Counted from the first letter of the stretch, positions 17,338 through 26,354 are shown. The stretch is 64,000 nt of DNA from Saccharopolyspora sp. NFXS83 (GCF_026241095.1 NZ_JAPFGB010000004.1:235178-299177); one strand, 5' to 3'. The notes: a model not told the origin generated them from the sequence alone. Numbers and translations are program-made.

Positions 17338-18111
17338 TTGGCTCGGGTCTACGACTGCGCGCTCGGCGGCAAGGACAACTTCGAGGTCGACCGCGAACTG
17401 CGCAGGCGGATCAACGAGGCGGTCCCGGAAGCGCGGACGATCGCCCTGACCAGCCGCGCATTCCTGGTCCGCGCCGTGCGGTTCCTCGCCCGCGAGGCCG
17501 GCATCGACCAGTACCTGGACTGCGGATCCGGGCTGCCGACCGCCGAGAACACCCACCAGATCGCCCGGCGCGTGAACCCGGAAGCCCAAGTGGTGTACGT
17601 GGACAACGACCCGACGGTCGCCGCGCACAGCCGGGCGCTGCTGGCCGACAACGACCGCAGCCACTTCCTCGACGCCGACATCTTCGAGCCGAGCCGCGTG
17701 CTGGACGACCCGCTGGTCCGCGAGAAGCTCGACTTCACCCGCCCGCTGGCGCTGCTGCAGGTCGGCACGCTGCACCACTACGACGAGGCGTCGCGGAGCA
17801 GGCCCGCCGCCGACGTCGTGCGGGAGTACGTCGAGGCGCTGCCGTCCGGATCGTTCGTGGCGTTCAGCCACTTCTTCGACCCGGAGGACGAGCACAGCGT
17901 GCACGCCCGCCGCGTGCAGGAACTGCTCGGCTCGGGGCTCGGTTCCGGATTCTTCCGCACCCGCGCCGAACTCGAAGCGATGCTGGCGAGCCTCGACCTG
18001 CTCGATCCCGGCCTGGTCGTCACCGACGCCTGGTGGCCGGACGGGCCTCGGCTCGCACCGCTTCCCGCGGCGGGACGCTGCGTAGCAGCCGCCGTCGGCC
18101 GCAAGCCTTGA
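17338..18111 (+). CDS. DUF574 SAM-dependent methyltransferase, start region disturbed
   Basis: 257 aa from TTG 17338. ARVYDCALGGKDNFEVDRE, YLDCGSGLPT, VVYVDNDP and the LLQVGTLHHY strand identify the actinobacterial S-adenosylmethionine methyltransferase family DUF574. The family's IDTSxPxxARVYD start is present in frame from about 17281, but no ATG or GTG occurs in that frame after the TAG at 17242. An ATG at 17249 lies in another frame. So a one-base indel or a rare start codon is likely. The substrate is unknown; such genes often sit near XRE/DUF397 pairs, as here. Confidence 0.82.
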   Translation: MARVYDCALGGKDNFEVDRELRRRINEAVPEARTIALTSRAFLVRAVRFLAREAGIDQYLDCGSGLPTAENTHQIARRVNPEAQVVYVDNDPTVAAHSRALLADNDRSHFLDADIFEPSRVLDDPLVREKLDFTRPLALLQVGTLHHYDEASRSRPAADVVREYVEALPSGSFVAFSHFFDPEDEHSVHARRVQELLGSGLGSGFFRTRAELEAMLASLDLLDPGLVVTDAWWPDGPRLAPLPAAGRCVAAAVGRKP

Positions 18112-18149
18112 GGGAAGTACTCGCCGATGGCTCGCTCGGTGGTCGGGTG

Positions 18150-18305
18150 GTGGAACCTCAGCGGTGTCCCCGCTGCGGGATCTTTTTCCCGAGCGTCTCC
18201 GCCACGAGGGAAAAAGGCGTCCTCGCGAGGACACCGCTGCGAACCCGGCGGTGGTCGCCACGTTCAAGCTGGTCGCTGCTCAGCGGCTTCGCCGCTGACA
18301 AGACG
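18150..18305 (-). repeat. Nested-palindrome repeat, copy B
   Basis: Reverse orientation. Outer arms CAGCGGTGTCC (18159-18169) and GGACACCGCTG (18229-18239) are perfect. Inner arms TTTTTCCC (18183-18190) and GGGAAAAA (18208-18215) enclose a GCGTCTCCGCCACGA-like loop. A small CAGCGGC/GCCGCTG hairpin at 18281-18297 closes the element. It follows the DUF574 methyltransferase gene and could end its transcript. Confidence 0.8.
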
Positions 18306-18396
18306 ACGAGCGGAGACCGTTCTGCGGTTTCGGCCGGTTTCCGAACCTCGGCATGATCCAGGTGCGACCGCCGTCGCTCCCGGGTAGCCCGAGGGC

Positions 18397-18825
18397 ATGG
18401 TGTCGGATGTCGTGGAGGTGTTCCCGTTCCGGTTCGGGCGGGCGCACCGGCTGCTGGGGTTGCCGTTCGGCATCACGCCGCCGACCACGTGGGTCCGGGT
18501 CAGCGGCAGCGAGTTCACCGTGCGCTTCGGTCCGTGGTGCCTGCGCACCGGGCGGTCGAACATCATCGGCACCGGCATCACCGGCCCGTACTGGCTGCTG
18601 TCCACGGCGGGGCCCGCGCGCGTGTCGGCGGCAGACGGCGGGCTCACCTGCGCCACCAACGGAGAGCGCGGCCTGTGCGTGCGGTTCGCCGACCCGATGC
18701 CCGGCATCGAACCGCTGGGGCTGCTGCGGCATCCGGCGGTGACGGTCACCGTGGCCGAATGCGACCGCCTCGCCGAGCTACTGGCTCGGTCAACTCGGTC
18801 ATCCGGCGGCACGCGCTCTGGATGA
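18397..18825 (+). CDS. Conserved hypothetical protein
   Basis: 142 aa from ATG 18397. No domain is recognised. The product reads as one compact beta-rich domain (PFRFGRAHRLLGLPFG, SEFTVRFGPWCLRT, LRHPAVTVTVAECDRLAELL) without signal peptide or membrane segment. Its last 80 bp overlap the 3' end of the convergent DUF1990 gene, so one of the two ends may be over-called. Codon bias supports it as coding. Confidence 0.6.
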   Translation: MVSDVVEVFPFRFGRAHRLLGLPFGITPPTTWVRVSGSEFTVRFGPWCLRTGRSNIIGTGITGPYWLLSTAGPARVSAADGGLTCATNGERGLCVRFADPMPGIEPLGLLRHPAVTVTVAECDRLAELLARSTRSSGGTRSG

Positions 18826-19390
18826 ACCTCAGCTGCGTGCTCCGGCCGAACAGCGCGAAACCCAAGCGCACCACCGGATTCGGGATCGAGGCGGATCGGG
18901 AGAACGCGTGCACGCGGAACTCGACGTCGCCGCTGGCGAGATCCTTGCGCACGAGGAAGTCCATCTGCCCCTGCTCCAGATGTCCCCGCAGCGTGCGGTA
19001 GTTCCACCCCCACACCCGTTCCTCCTCGCGCGTGGCGTCGGTGACCGACCCGACCCGGCACGGCAGGGTGAAGAGGAGCCCGTGGAAGTTCGTCTCCAGC
19101 AGCAGTTCCGCGCCCACCAGGTCGTCCGAGGAGCGGCAGGCGCGGCGCACCACGGTCGGATCGGCGAACTTGTAGTCGCGCACCAGGGCGCACGCCCGTT
19201 CCCACGTCCCGCCGGACAGCGGCGGCCCCGGCGGCTCCCCCGGCAGCGGCTGCCGGAAGTCGTCCACCGTCCACTCCGGACCGGGGCGTTCCGGATCGAC
19301 GGCGTGCACGTCGAAGTTGACCGGCAACGTCCGCAGCCGTTCGAGTTCCCCGCTCAAGCGCGGGTCGTCGTCGCACCGCAGACCGGTCAC
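18746..19390 (-). CDS. DUF1990 protein, third gene of operon
   Basis: 214 aa from GTG 19390, chosen because GGAGG lies 5 bp upstream. NYRTLRGHLEQGQMDFLVRKD, the VEFRVHAFSRSASIPNPVVRLGF segment and the final FIQSACRRM helix are typical of DUF1990. The function is unknown. It lies 2 bp after the second DUF1990 gene, in an operon with DUF4383. Its 3' end overlaps the convergent hypothetical gene by 80 bp. Confidence 0.8.
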   Translation of the reverse strand: MTGLRCDDDPRLSGELERLRTLPVNFDVHAVDPERPGPEWTVDDFRQPLPGEPPGPPLSGGTWERACALVRDYKFADPTVVRRACRSSDDLVGAELLLETNFHGLLFTLPCRVGSVTDATREEERVWGWNYRTLRGHLEQGQMDFLVRKDLASGDVEFRVHAFSRSASIPNPVVRLGFALFGRSTQLRFIQSACRRMTELTEPVARRGGRIRPR

Positions 19391-19392
19391 GC

Positions 19393-20067
19393 TCACCTCC
19401 GCTCCCCGGCCGGTTCGCCCCGGCCGGTGTAGATCTCCACTCCGTTGCGCAGCCGGCCACCGGACGCGGCGCAAACCCGGGCGCAGCACCGCACCCACAT
19501 GTACGCCTGGATCTGCCGCGACAAGCGCAGGCGGTCGTAGAGCAGGTCCGCTGCCCAGCCGCTGCTGCGCGCCCAGGACTCGATCTCGAAAAGCAGCCGC
19601 ATCCCGCGATCGGCGGCGCGGAACTCGATCTGCCCGGCCTCCAGGTGGCCCCGCCGGGTCGCCAGCCGGAACGACGTCGGCGTCACGTCCAGCACCCGGA
19701 CCGGGCCGTTCCACGGGCCGGGCATCCGCACCACCAGGTCGTCGCCCGGACGCAGATCCACGTGATCGGCTTCGGGGTCGAAGACCGCCACCTCGCCCGG
19801 GACCATCTGGTCCGGTGCGGCGACGAACAGCGCCATCACCTCCTCCGCGCCGCGCAGGTGCAGGTCGATGTCGGCGGAGTAGCGGCGGTGGAACAACGGG
19901 CCGAAGCCGTCCTCCGGCAGTTGCAGGTCCGCCGCCGGGCTCGGCGGCTCCGGCGGGTGGACCTCCTCGGCGCACTCCACGAGGTGCACCGGGACGTCGC
20001 TGGTGAGCTCGCGCAGCACGGCCAGCAGCAGTCCCGGCGGCCAGCGCCACAGCCACGGGAGGATCAC
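19393..20067 (-). CDS. DUF1990-like protein, second gene of operon
   Basis: 224 aa from GTG 20067. The order of motifs resembles DUF1990: FHRRYSADIDL, RRGHLEAGQIEFRA, LLFEIESWARSSG and a final QAYMWVRCCARVCAASGG helix. A hydrophobic stretch at the N-terminus (WLWRWPPGLLLAVLREL) could be a membrane anchor or interface helix. The start overlaps the upstream DUF4383 stop (GTGA). No biochemical role is known to me. Confidence 0.8.
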   Translation of the reverse strand: MILPWLWRWPPGLLLAVLRELTSDVPVHLVECAEEVHPPEPPSPAADLQLPEDGFGPLFHRRYSADIDLHLRGAEEVMALFVAAPDQMVPGEVAVFDPEADHVDLRPGDDLVVRMPGPWNGPVRVLDVTPTSFRLATRRGHLEAGQIEFRAADRGMRLLFEIESWARSSGWAADLLYDRLRLSRQIQAYMWVRCCARVCAASGGRLRNGVEIYTGRGEPAGERR

Positions 20068-20726
20068 ACGTGCCCTCCCTCGGTGCGGCGGCGGGCGCGG
20101 GCCCGCTCCACCGCACGGCGCCGCGCCTGGTCGCGCATCACGAGCTGGGTCTGCTCCGGAGTGGGGTGGCCCTCGCCCATCGCGATCTCCGCATCCCGGT
20201 ACTGCTGCTCCTCGGTCTCCACCGGTTTCCGCTCGTCGTCGAGCTGCTCCTCCGGGTCGGGGCGGCGGGTGCGCATCGGATGCTCCCGCCGGTACGGGTT
20301 GTCCGGCGGCAACCCGCCCGACAACCGCCCGTACAGGCCGGTGCACAGCAAGATCAGCCCGACCACGAGGCTGAACAGCACGTTCGGCATCCGGAACGCC
20401 AGCAGGTTCAGCGGCGAGTTCAGGATCGCCAGGTGCACCAGCCCGGAGAGCAGGAACAACGCCCCCACGAACGTCGTCACCGTGGACGCCTGCCTGCCGC
20501 CCCACGCCGCGCACCCGATCAGCACCGCGCCGGCCACCAGGGAGATCACCGACAGCAGCCCGTTGCTGGACAACCCCAGCACCACGTGCCCCCTGGTGGA
20601 GAAGAACTCCAGCCCGCGAGCCAGCCCGAGGATGCCGAACACCCACAACCCCAGTCCCAGCAGCACCGCGCCGACCCGGTGAACCGTGTGCACCGGATGC
20701 GGTTGAACCGTTCTCCCGCGTCTCAT
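20064..20726 (-). CDS. DUF4383 four-helix membrane protein, first gene of operon
   Basis: 220 aa from ATG 20726 with GGGGGTGG upstream; earlier in-frame starts add residues unlike the family. Four hydrophobic helices span about residues 15-145 (HRVGAVLLGLGLWVFGILGL, SVISLVAGAVLIGCAAWG, TFVGALFLLSGLVHLAIL, VLFSLVVGLILLCTGLYG), the DUF4383 layout. A long charged cytoplasmic tail rich in E, R and Q follows. It is coupled by GTGA to two DUF1990 genes, suggesting the three work together, perhaps at the envelope. Confidence 0.85.
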   Translation of the reverse strand: MRRGRTVQPHPVHTVHRVGAVLLGLGLWVFGILGLARGLEFFSTRGHVVLGLSSNGLLSVISLVAGAVLIGCAAWGGRQASTVTTFVGALFLLSGLVHLAILNSPLNLLAFRMPNVLFSLVVGLILLCTGLYGRLSGGLPPDNPYRREHPMRTRRPDPEEQLDDERKPVETEEQQYRDAEIAMGEGHPTPEQTQLVMRDQARRRAVERARARRRTEGGHV

Positions 20727-20887
20727 CACCCACCCCCGGAACCCGTGATTACGCTCTGCGGCTACCCGGTGTCCGAACCGGTTACACCGGGCTCCGCGCA
20801 TCGCCCGGACGCCGGGTACCGCAGCGATGATCACCCGCCATACAGTGGTCGGCGCCGTGAAAGCGACCGATGCGGAGTGGCCGGACG

Positions 20888-22033
20888 ATGAGCCGCGACA
20901 ACAAGATCTTGCTGGCCGCGCTCGCCGCCGGTTCCGCGCTGGTGCCCGCCGTGCTCGTCCTGGCGCTGCGCTGGCCGCTGTGGGCCTGGCTGCTGATCGC
21001 CGCCGGGCTGCTCGCCTGCGTCGGCACCTACGCGCGGCGGCTGGTCCAGCTGCACCGGCAGCAGGAGCTTCGGGAGGCGCTGGTCGTGCAGCAGCAACGG
21101 CCCGCCGCGCCCGCGGAACCCGAGCCGGAACCGCCCCGGCAGCGCCTCGTGCGGGACGTCGCGCTGCCCAGCTCCGAGGACGACTACCGGTTCGTGTTCG
21201 GCGCGACGGTGTGGTGGCGGCGCCCGGCCGACGCGGTCGGCGTGGCGCACGAGAACCCGGCCGGACTGGCAGTCGACACCCTGCTGACCCGCGCCCGCGA
21301 GATCACCTCCGTCGAACATCCCGGCGGGGCCGACGTGGTGGCGCACAAGCTGGCGGGCGCGCTCGGCGCGGTGCAGCGCGACCAGCACGGGCACGTGGAG
21401 ACCTGGGCCGCGGAGGTGACGCTGACGCTGCCCGAGGACGACACCGACCGGCTGCGCCGGCTCGCCGAGGTCCGCAAGGACGAGCAGCTGTGGCACCGGG
21501 AACGCGACCACGAGCGCAGCAAGCGCGCCTACCTCGGTGACGAAGTGCTGCGTGACACCGGCAGCGCCATCGTGTGGTGGCTGGCGCGCAACGAGAACGA
21601 CGTGGAACGGGCCGCCGAGCTCATCGGCACCCTCGCCCAGTTGTCGGCGGCGGCCAACGGCACCGAGATCGCCGAGCAGTTCCGGCACCTGGTGCCCTCG
21701 TCCCGGCAGGCCCCGTTCCGCGACGGGCTGCCGTTCCAGCGCGACTCGTTGTCGTTCAGCGGCACCTTGGACTCCGGACAGTTCTTCTCCTACGGGCAGC
21801 TCTCCGCCGGTTCCGCCGCGGGCCTGCCCGAGGATGCCGAGCACAGCGCCATCGACCACGTGCACGGGCTGATCGACAAGCTCAGCCCGGAATCCGAGGA
21901 CACCGACCGCACCCAGCTCGCCACCCGCTTGGCGGCCCTGTTCGACGGCGCGGGCCAGCAGGACTTCGCCGACGCCATCCGACGCCGCTACGGCAGGTTC
22001 GGCCACCCCGACGACGCCACGATCTCGCCCTGA
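20888..22033 (+). CDS. Membrane-anchored conserved hypothetical protein
   Basis: 381 aa from ATG 20888. Two adjacent hydrophobic helices (LLAALAAGSALVPAVLVLAL, WAWLLIAAGLLACVGTYA) anchor the N-terminus. A proline-rich linker leads to a ~320-aa cytoplasmic part with VWWRRPADAVGVAHENP, TLTLPEDDTDRLRRLAEVRK and AIVWWLARNENDVERAAELIG. I recognise this as a recurring actinomycete unknown but not its function. It ends 7 bp from the convergent UBP zinc-finger gene. Confidence 0.75.
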   Translation: MSRDNKILLAALAAGSALVPAVLVLALRWPLWAWLLIAAGLLACVGTYARRLVQLHRQQELREALVVQQQRPAAPAEPEPEPPRQRLVRDVALPSSEDDYRFVFGATVWWRRPADAVGVAHENPAGLAVDTLLTRAREITSVEHPGGADVVAHKLAGALGAVQRDQHGHVETWAAEVTLTLPEDDTDRLRRLAEVRKDEQLWHRERDHERSKRAYLGDEVLRDTGSAIVWWLARNENDVERAAELIGTLAQLSAAANGTEIAEQFRHLVPSSRQAPFRDGLPFQRDSLSFSGTLDSGQFFSYGQLSAGSAAGLPEDAEHSAIDHVHGLIDKLSPESEDTDRTQLATRLAALFDGAGQQDFADAIRRRYGRFGHPDDATISP

Positions 22034-22040
22034 GAACCCC

Positions 22041-22307
22041 TCAGCCGAGGCGTTCGTCCCGGTAGCACCAGGACCACGACTCGCCCGGTTCGAACGAGCG
22101 GATCACCGGGTGGCCGGAGTCGTGGAAGTGGGCCGTCGCGTGCTGCCTCGGGCTGGAGTCGCAGCAGCCGACGTGCCCGCATTCGGTGCACAGCCGCAGA
22201 TGCGCCCACACGTCCAGCCCCAGTCGCGCGCAGTCCTCGCACGCCGTCCGGGAACCCGGTTCGGGATCGCGTCCCGTCGCCTGTTGCAAGTGCTCGCATG
22301 CGGCCAC
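22041..22307 (-). CDS. UBP-type zinc-finger protein
   Basis: 88 aa from GTG 22307, chosen because CGGGAGG precedes it and the product then begins with the family-typical CEHLQ. The cysteine and histidine pattern (CEHL, CEDCARLGLDVWAHLRLCTECGHVGCCDSS, HATAHFHDSGHPVIRSFE in order) matches the ubiquitin-hydrolase zinc finger. In bacteria this stands alone and its target is unknown; eukaryotic relatives bind C-terminal GlyGly tails. It is divergent from the S9 peptidase gene. Confidence 0.9.
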   Translation of the reverse strand: MAACEHLQQATGRDPEPGSRTACEDCARLGLDVWAHLRLCTECGHVGCCDSSPRQHATAHFHDSGHPVIRSFEPGESWSWCYRDERLG

Positions 22308-22519
22308 CGGCCACCTCCCGCGCTCGTCGCCGGAACTCCTGCGGGAATTGTCCCGTCCCGGCGCGCTCGGTGGCGACCCCGCAAGCCCGGCGCCCCGATA
22401 TGACCGGGAACACGCCCGCGGAGGCTTGAGCATGCCGCGACGGCCAGGTGTTTCGTCGATAGCGGCAGACCACCCGCCCCGCCGCGATCCCGGCCGAGGC
22501 AGACCGATCGGAGCACCGC

Positions 22520-24412
22520 ATGACCACGCAGCTGGCCGACCCGCCGAGGCGGATCGACGCCGAGGAGTTCTTCGCGGACCCCGTGTTCGCCGGGGCGTCG
22601 ATCTCGCCGGACGGAACGCGGCTCGCCTACCTGGCGCCGATGCACGGGCGGACCAACGTGTGGATCCGGGGCATCGACCAGCGGCACGAGGACGCGGTGT
22701 GCGTCACACACGACGCCCGGCGCGGCATCCACACCTACCACTGGACCGACGACCCTCGCTGGCTGCTCTACGAGCAGGACACCGACGGCAACGAGGACTG
22801 GCACCTCTACCGCGTCGACCTCGACGCGCCCGACGAACCGGCGGTCGACCTGACCCCGTTGCCGCCGGGATCGCGGATGCTCGGCGCGGAACCGATGAAG
22901 TCGGTCCCCGGCAGCGTGCTGGTCTCGATGAACCGGCGGCCGATGTTCTTCGACCTGTTCCGGATCGACGTCGCCACCGGCGAGACGACGACGCTGCTGG
23001 AACAACCCGACCCGAAGGGCGGCTACCTCGTCGACCGCGAAGCGCGGCCCGCCTTCTACTCGGCGCTGGCCGACGACGGAACCCACGAGTTCCACGCCGT
23101 CGACCCCGACACCGGCGACCTGCGCTTCCTGCGCCGCCAGGGCGGCCCGGAGCACCCGGTGGGCGTGCACCCGCAGCTGGTGACGCCCGACGGGCAGGGC
23201 CTGCTGGTCGGCGCCTACCAGGACTCCGACGACCTGCGGCTCGTCCGCATCGACCGCACGACCGGCGAGGAGACCGTGGTAGCGGCCGTGGACGGCCACA
23301 GCCTGTGCACCCTGGGTCCGGTCGGTCCCGGGCTGCCGCCCACCGTGTTCACCAGCAAGCGGACCGGGGAGGTCATCGCGGCCCGCTTCGTCGGCGACCG
23401 GCCGATCATCGAGGTGCTGGACCCGCACTTCGCCGAGGTGCACGCCGCGCTGTCCGAGCTCTCCGACGGCGTGCTGGGCTCGGTGTCCTCGGACGAGTCG
23501 GAGCAGCGCTGGGTCGTCTCCTTCATCCACGACCGCGAACCGGGAGCGACCTGGTTCTACGACCACGGCACCGGGGAGAGCAGGCTGCTGTTCCGCCCGT
23601 ACCCGGAGCTCGATCCGGCCGAGCTGGCCCCGATGACGCCGGTCCACTTCCCGGCCCGCGACGGGCTGCCGCTGCACGGGTTCCTGACGCTGCCGGTCGG
23701 CGTCGAACCCGAGCGGCTTCCGCTGGTGCTGCTCGTGCACGGCGGGCCGTGGGCCCACGACACGTGGAGCTACGACCCGTCGGTGCAGTTCCTGGCCAAC
23801 CGCGGCTACGCGGTGCTGCAGGTCAACTTCCGCGGCTCCACCGGCTACGGGAAGCGCCACCTCACCAGCGCGATCGGCGAGCTCGCGGGGAAGATGCACG
23901 ACGACCTGATCGACGCCGCCGACTGGGCGGTGGAGCAGGGCTGCGCCCACCGCGACCGCATCGGCGTCTTCGGCGGTTCCTACGGCGGCTACGCGGCGCT
24001 CGTCGGCATCACCGTCACCCCCGACCGCTTCGCCGCCGCGGTGGACTACGTGGGCATCTCGAACCTGGCGAACTTCATGCGCACCCTGCCGCCGTTCGTC
24101 CGGCCGCACATGGCCAACAACTGGTACCGCTACGTCGGCGACCCCGCGGACCCCGCGCAGGAAGCGGACATGCTGGCCCGCTCCCCCATCGCGATGGTCG
24201 ACCAGATCCGCACACCGCTGCTGGTCGCCCAAGGCGCCAACGACGTCCGCGTGGTCCAGGAGGAGTCCGACAACATCGTCGAGTCGCTGCGGGCCCGCGG
24301 CGTCCCCGTCGAATACCTCGTCGCCGAGGACGAGGGCCACGGCTTCGCCAACCCCGAGAACCAGTTCCGCCTGTACCGCGCGATCGAACGGCACTTCGCC
24401 GAGCACCTCTGA
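22520..24412 (+). CDS. S9-family prolyl oligopeptidase / acylaminoacyl-peptidase-like serine peptidase
   Basis: 630 aa. An N-terminal beta-propeller (residues ~1-370, with SISPDGTRLAYLAPM) precedes the alpha/beta-hydrolase domain. The catalytic triad can be placed as S487 (GGSYGGY), D575 (QGANDVRV) and H607 (DEGHGF). The conserved VHGGPWAH oxyanion segment is present. There is no signal peptide, so it acts in the cytoplasm on short peptides or acylated peptides. It is a single gene, divergent from the zinc-finger gene. Confidence 0.93.
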   Translation: MTTQLADPPRRIDAEEFFADPVFAGASISPDGTRLAYLAPMHGRTNVWIRGIDQRHEDAVCVTHDARRGIHTYHWTDDPRWLLYEQDTDGNEDWHLYRVDLDAPDEPAVDLTPLPPGSRMLGAEPMKSVPGSVLVSMNRRPMFFDLFRIDVATGETTTLLEQPDPKGGYLVDREARPAFYSALADDGTHEFHAVDPDTGDLRFLRRQGGPEHPVGVHPQLVTPDGQGLLVGAYQDSDDLRLVRIDRTTGEETVVAAVDGHSLCTLGPVGPGLPPTVFTSKRTGEVIAARFVGDRPIIEVLDPHFAEVHAALSELSDGVLGSVSSDESEQRWVVSFIHDREPGATWFYDHGTGESRLLFRPYPELDPAELAPMTPVHFPARDGLPLHGFLTLPVGVEPERLPLVLLVHGGPWAHDTWSYDPSVQFLANRGYAVLQVNFRGSTGYGKRHLTSAIGELAGKMHDDLIDAADWAVEQGCAHRDRIGVFGGSYGGYAALVGITVTPDRFAAAVDYVGISNLANFMRTLPPFVRPHMANNWYRYVGDPADPAQEADMLARSPIAMVDQIRTPLLVAQGANDVRVVQEESDNIVESLRARGVPVEYLVAEDEGHGFANPENQFRLYRAIERHFAEHL

Positions 24413-24557
24413 CGAGCGCGGGCGCGAGGTCCCGCCGCCGACCCGCTGCGCAAGTCCTCCGGAGGCGTTCGTGGCTCAGCGGGGTCGGTGAGGCGCAGCA
24501 GTGCTCCGGCGTCCCTAGACTTCCGTCGGAGCCCAGCCGCCGGGAGGACGGAGACGC

Positions 24558-26129
24558 ATGCACCTGTTCCCGGATCTGATGGTGCTGCTGGCGGTGGCGC
24601 TGGCGATCACCGCCCTCGCCCGCCGGTGGGGCCTGTCCGAACCGCTGGTGCTGGTGCTGGCCGGTCTCGCGCTGTCGTTCGTGCCCGGCGTGCCGGACTA
24701 CTCGATCAACCCGGAGCTGATCCTCGTCCTGGTGCTGCCGCCGCTGCTGTACTCGGCGGCGCTGACCAGCTCCACGCTCGGATTCCGCGCCAACGCCCGC
24801 CCCATCGGCTCGCTGGCCCTGGGCGCCGTGCTCGTCACGACGGTCGTCACCGGACTGGTGGCGTGGTGGCTGGTGCCCGCGATGCCGCTGGGCGCCGCGC
24901 TCGTGCTGGGGGCGGTGGTGGCGCCGCCGGACGCGGTCGCGGCGACGTCCATCGGCCGCAGGCTCGGGTTGCCGCGCAAGGTGATGACGGTGCTCAGCGG
25001 CGAAAGCCTCGTCAACGACGCGACGGCGCTCACCGCCTACCGGGTCGCCGTGGCCACCGTGATCGGAACGGGGTACTCGCTGGCGGCGGGAGTGGGCGTG
25101 TTCCTGCTGGCCGCCGTCGGCGGGCTCGTCGTGGGCTTCGCGGTGGGCTGGGTGGTGCACCGGGTGCGGCAGGCGCTGTCGGACGGGGTGCTGGAGAGCG
25201 CGGCGGGCTTGCTGGTGCCGTTCGCGGCGTACCTGCTGGCCGAGGAGATCGGCGCGTCCGGAGTGCTCGCCGTGGTCGTCGCCGGTCTCTACCTGGGCCA
25301 GCGGTCACCGACGGGCAGCGCCTCGGTGCGGTTGCAGGACCGGGCGGTGTGGCTGTCCGCGGACACGCTGCTGGAAGCGCTGGTGTTCGCGCTCATCGGG
25401 CTCCAGCTGCGCGGCGTCACCGAAGGCGTGGCGGGGCAGCTGGGGCCGCTGGTGCTGGTCGGGCTCGCGCTGACCGCGACGGTCGTGCTGGTCCGGGCGC
25501 TGTGGGTGTTCACCACGATGCAGCTGCCGGAACTGCTGCTGCGCCGCGGCACCGCCCCGCCGTGGCGCTACGGAGCCGTGGTGTCCTGGGCCGGGATGCG
25601 CGGCGTGGTGTCGCTGGCCGCGGCGGCGGCGATCCCGCAGTTCACCTCCTCCGGCGCGATGTTCCCGCAGAGGCCTCAAGTGCTGTTCCTGGCGTTCTTC
25701 GTGACGCTGGCGACGCTGCTGCTGCACGGGGCCACGCTCCCGTGGGTGATCCGGGCGCTCGGCGTGCGCGGCCAGGAGAACTACACCGACGCGCTCGCCG
25801 AAGCGGAAGCCGCGCACAACGCGGCGCTCGCGGCGCGACGGCGGCTGGAAGAGCTGTCCGAAGACGAAGCGCCGCCGGAAGAGGTGACCGAACACCTGCG
25901 CCGGGCCGCGGAACGCCGCAGCAACCGGGCCTGGGAACGGCTCGGCCGCTCCGACGCGGAAGTGGGCGAAAGCCCCAGCGCCGCCTACCGCAGGCTGCGC
26001 GCGGAAATGCTCGCCGCGGAACGCGAGGTGTTCGTGCGCTTCCGCGACGAAGGCCGCATCGACGATGAGGTTCTACGCCGAGTCCTGCACGAACTCGACC
26101 TCGAAGATGTGATGTTGCAGAGGGAGTGA
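24558..26129 (+). CDS. Na+/H+ antiporter, CPA1 (NhaP) family
   Basis: 523 aa. About 12 hydrophobic segments fill residues 1-410. Ion-site motifs include VLPPLLYSAAL near residue 63, VAPPDAVAATS near 120 and GESLVNDATAL near 150, which holds the ND pair of electroneutral CPA1 exchangers. A charged cytoplasmic tail of ~110 residues, rich in E and R, probably regulates activity. The role is export of Na+ or K+ for protons in pH and salt homeostasis. GGGAGGACGGAG precedes the ATG. Confidence 0.92.
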   Translation: MHLFPDLMVLLAVALAITALARRWGLSEPLVLVLAGLALSFVPGVPDYSINPELILVLVLPPLLYSAALTSSTLGFRANARPIGSLALGAVLVTTVVTGLVAWWLVPAMPLGAALVLGAVVAPPDAVAATSIGRRLGLPRKVMTVLSGESLVNDATALTAYRVAVATVIGTGYSLAAGVGVFLLAAVGGLVVGFAVGWVVHRVRQALSDGVLESAAGLLVPFAAYLLAEEIGASGVLAVVVAGLYLGQRSPTGSASVRLQDRAVWLSADTLLEALVFALIGLQLRGVTEGVAGQLGPLVLVGLALTATVVLVRALWVFTTMQLPELLLRRGTAPPWRYGAVVSWAGMRGVVSLAAAAAIPQFTSSGAMFPQRPQVLFLAFFVTLATLLLHGATLPWVIRALGVRGQENYTDALAEAEAAHNAALAARRRLEELSEDEAPPEEVTEHLRRAAERRSNRAWERLGRSDAEVGESPSAAYRRLRAEMLAAEREVFVRFRDEGRIDDEVLRRVLHELDLEDVMLQRE

Positions 26130-26149
26130 CAACAGCAAAGCGCCCGAAT

Positions 26150-26340
26150 ACCGTTCCTCGCGGCCGAAGGGCGTGCCTGGATGCGCGAAGCGCATAGCCC
26201 ACGTCGAAAAGCCGACCACCCGCGGGTTCTCAGCTGTCTTCTCGCTGCGGGATCTTTTTCCCGAGTGGCTCCGCCACGAGGGAAAAAGCTGTCCTCGCGA
26301 GAAGACAGCTGAGGTTCCGCCGCCTCACCACCAAAGCAGA
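26150..26340 (+). repeat. Nested-palindrome repeat, copy C (core inverted)
   Basis: Outer arms TCAGCTGTCTTCTCGC (26230-26245) and GCGAGAAGACAGCTGA (26297-26312) are a perfect 16-bp pair. The 51-nt core between them holds TTTTTCCC and GGGAAAAA with an inner GTGGC-TCC-GCCAC hairpin. The left flank (GCGCATAGCCCACGTCGAAA) and right flank match copy E in the same direction, yet the core matches copy E only when reverse-complemented. It lies between convergent antiporter and iclR genes and may also terminate both. Confidence 0.9.
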
Positions 26341-26354
26341 ACGAGCCCAGCCCC

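Noticed and set aside
22103-24406. 767-codon antisense frame over the S9 peptidase
   Set aside because: Its composition is that of a shadow frame, and the plus strand has an intact catalytic triad.
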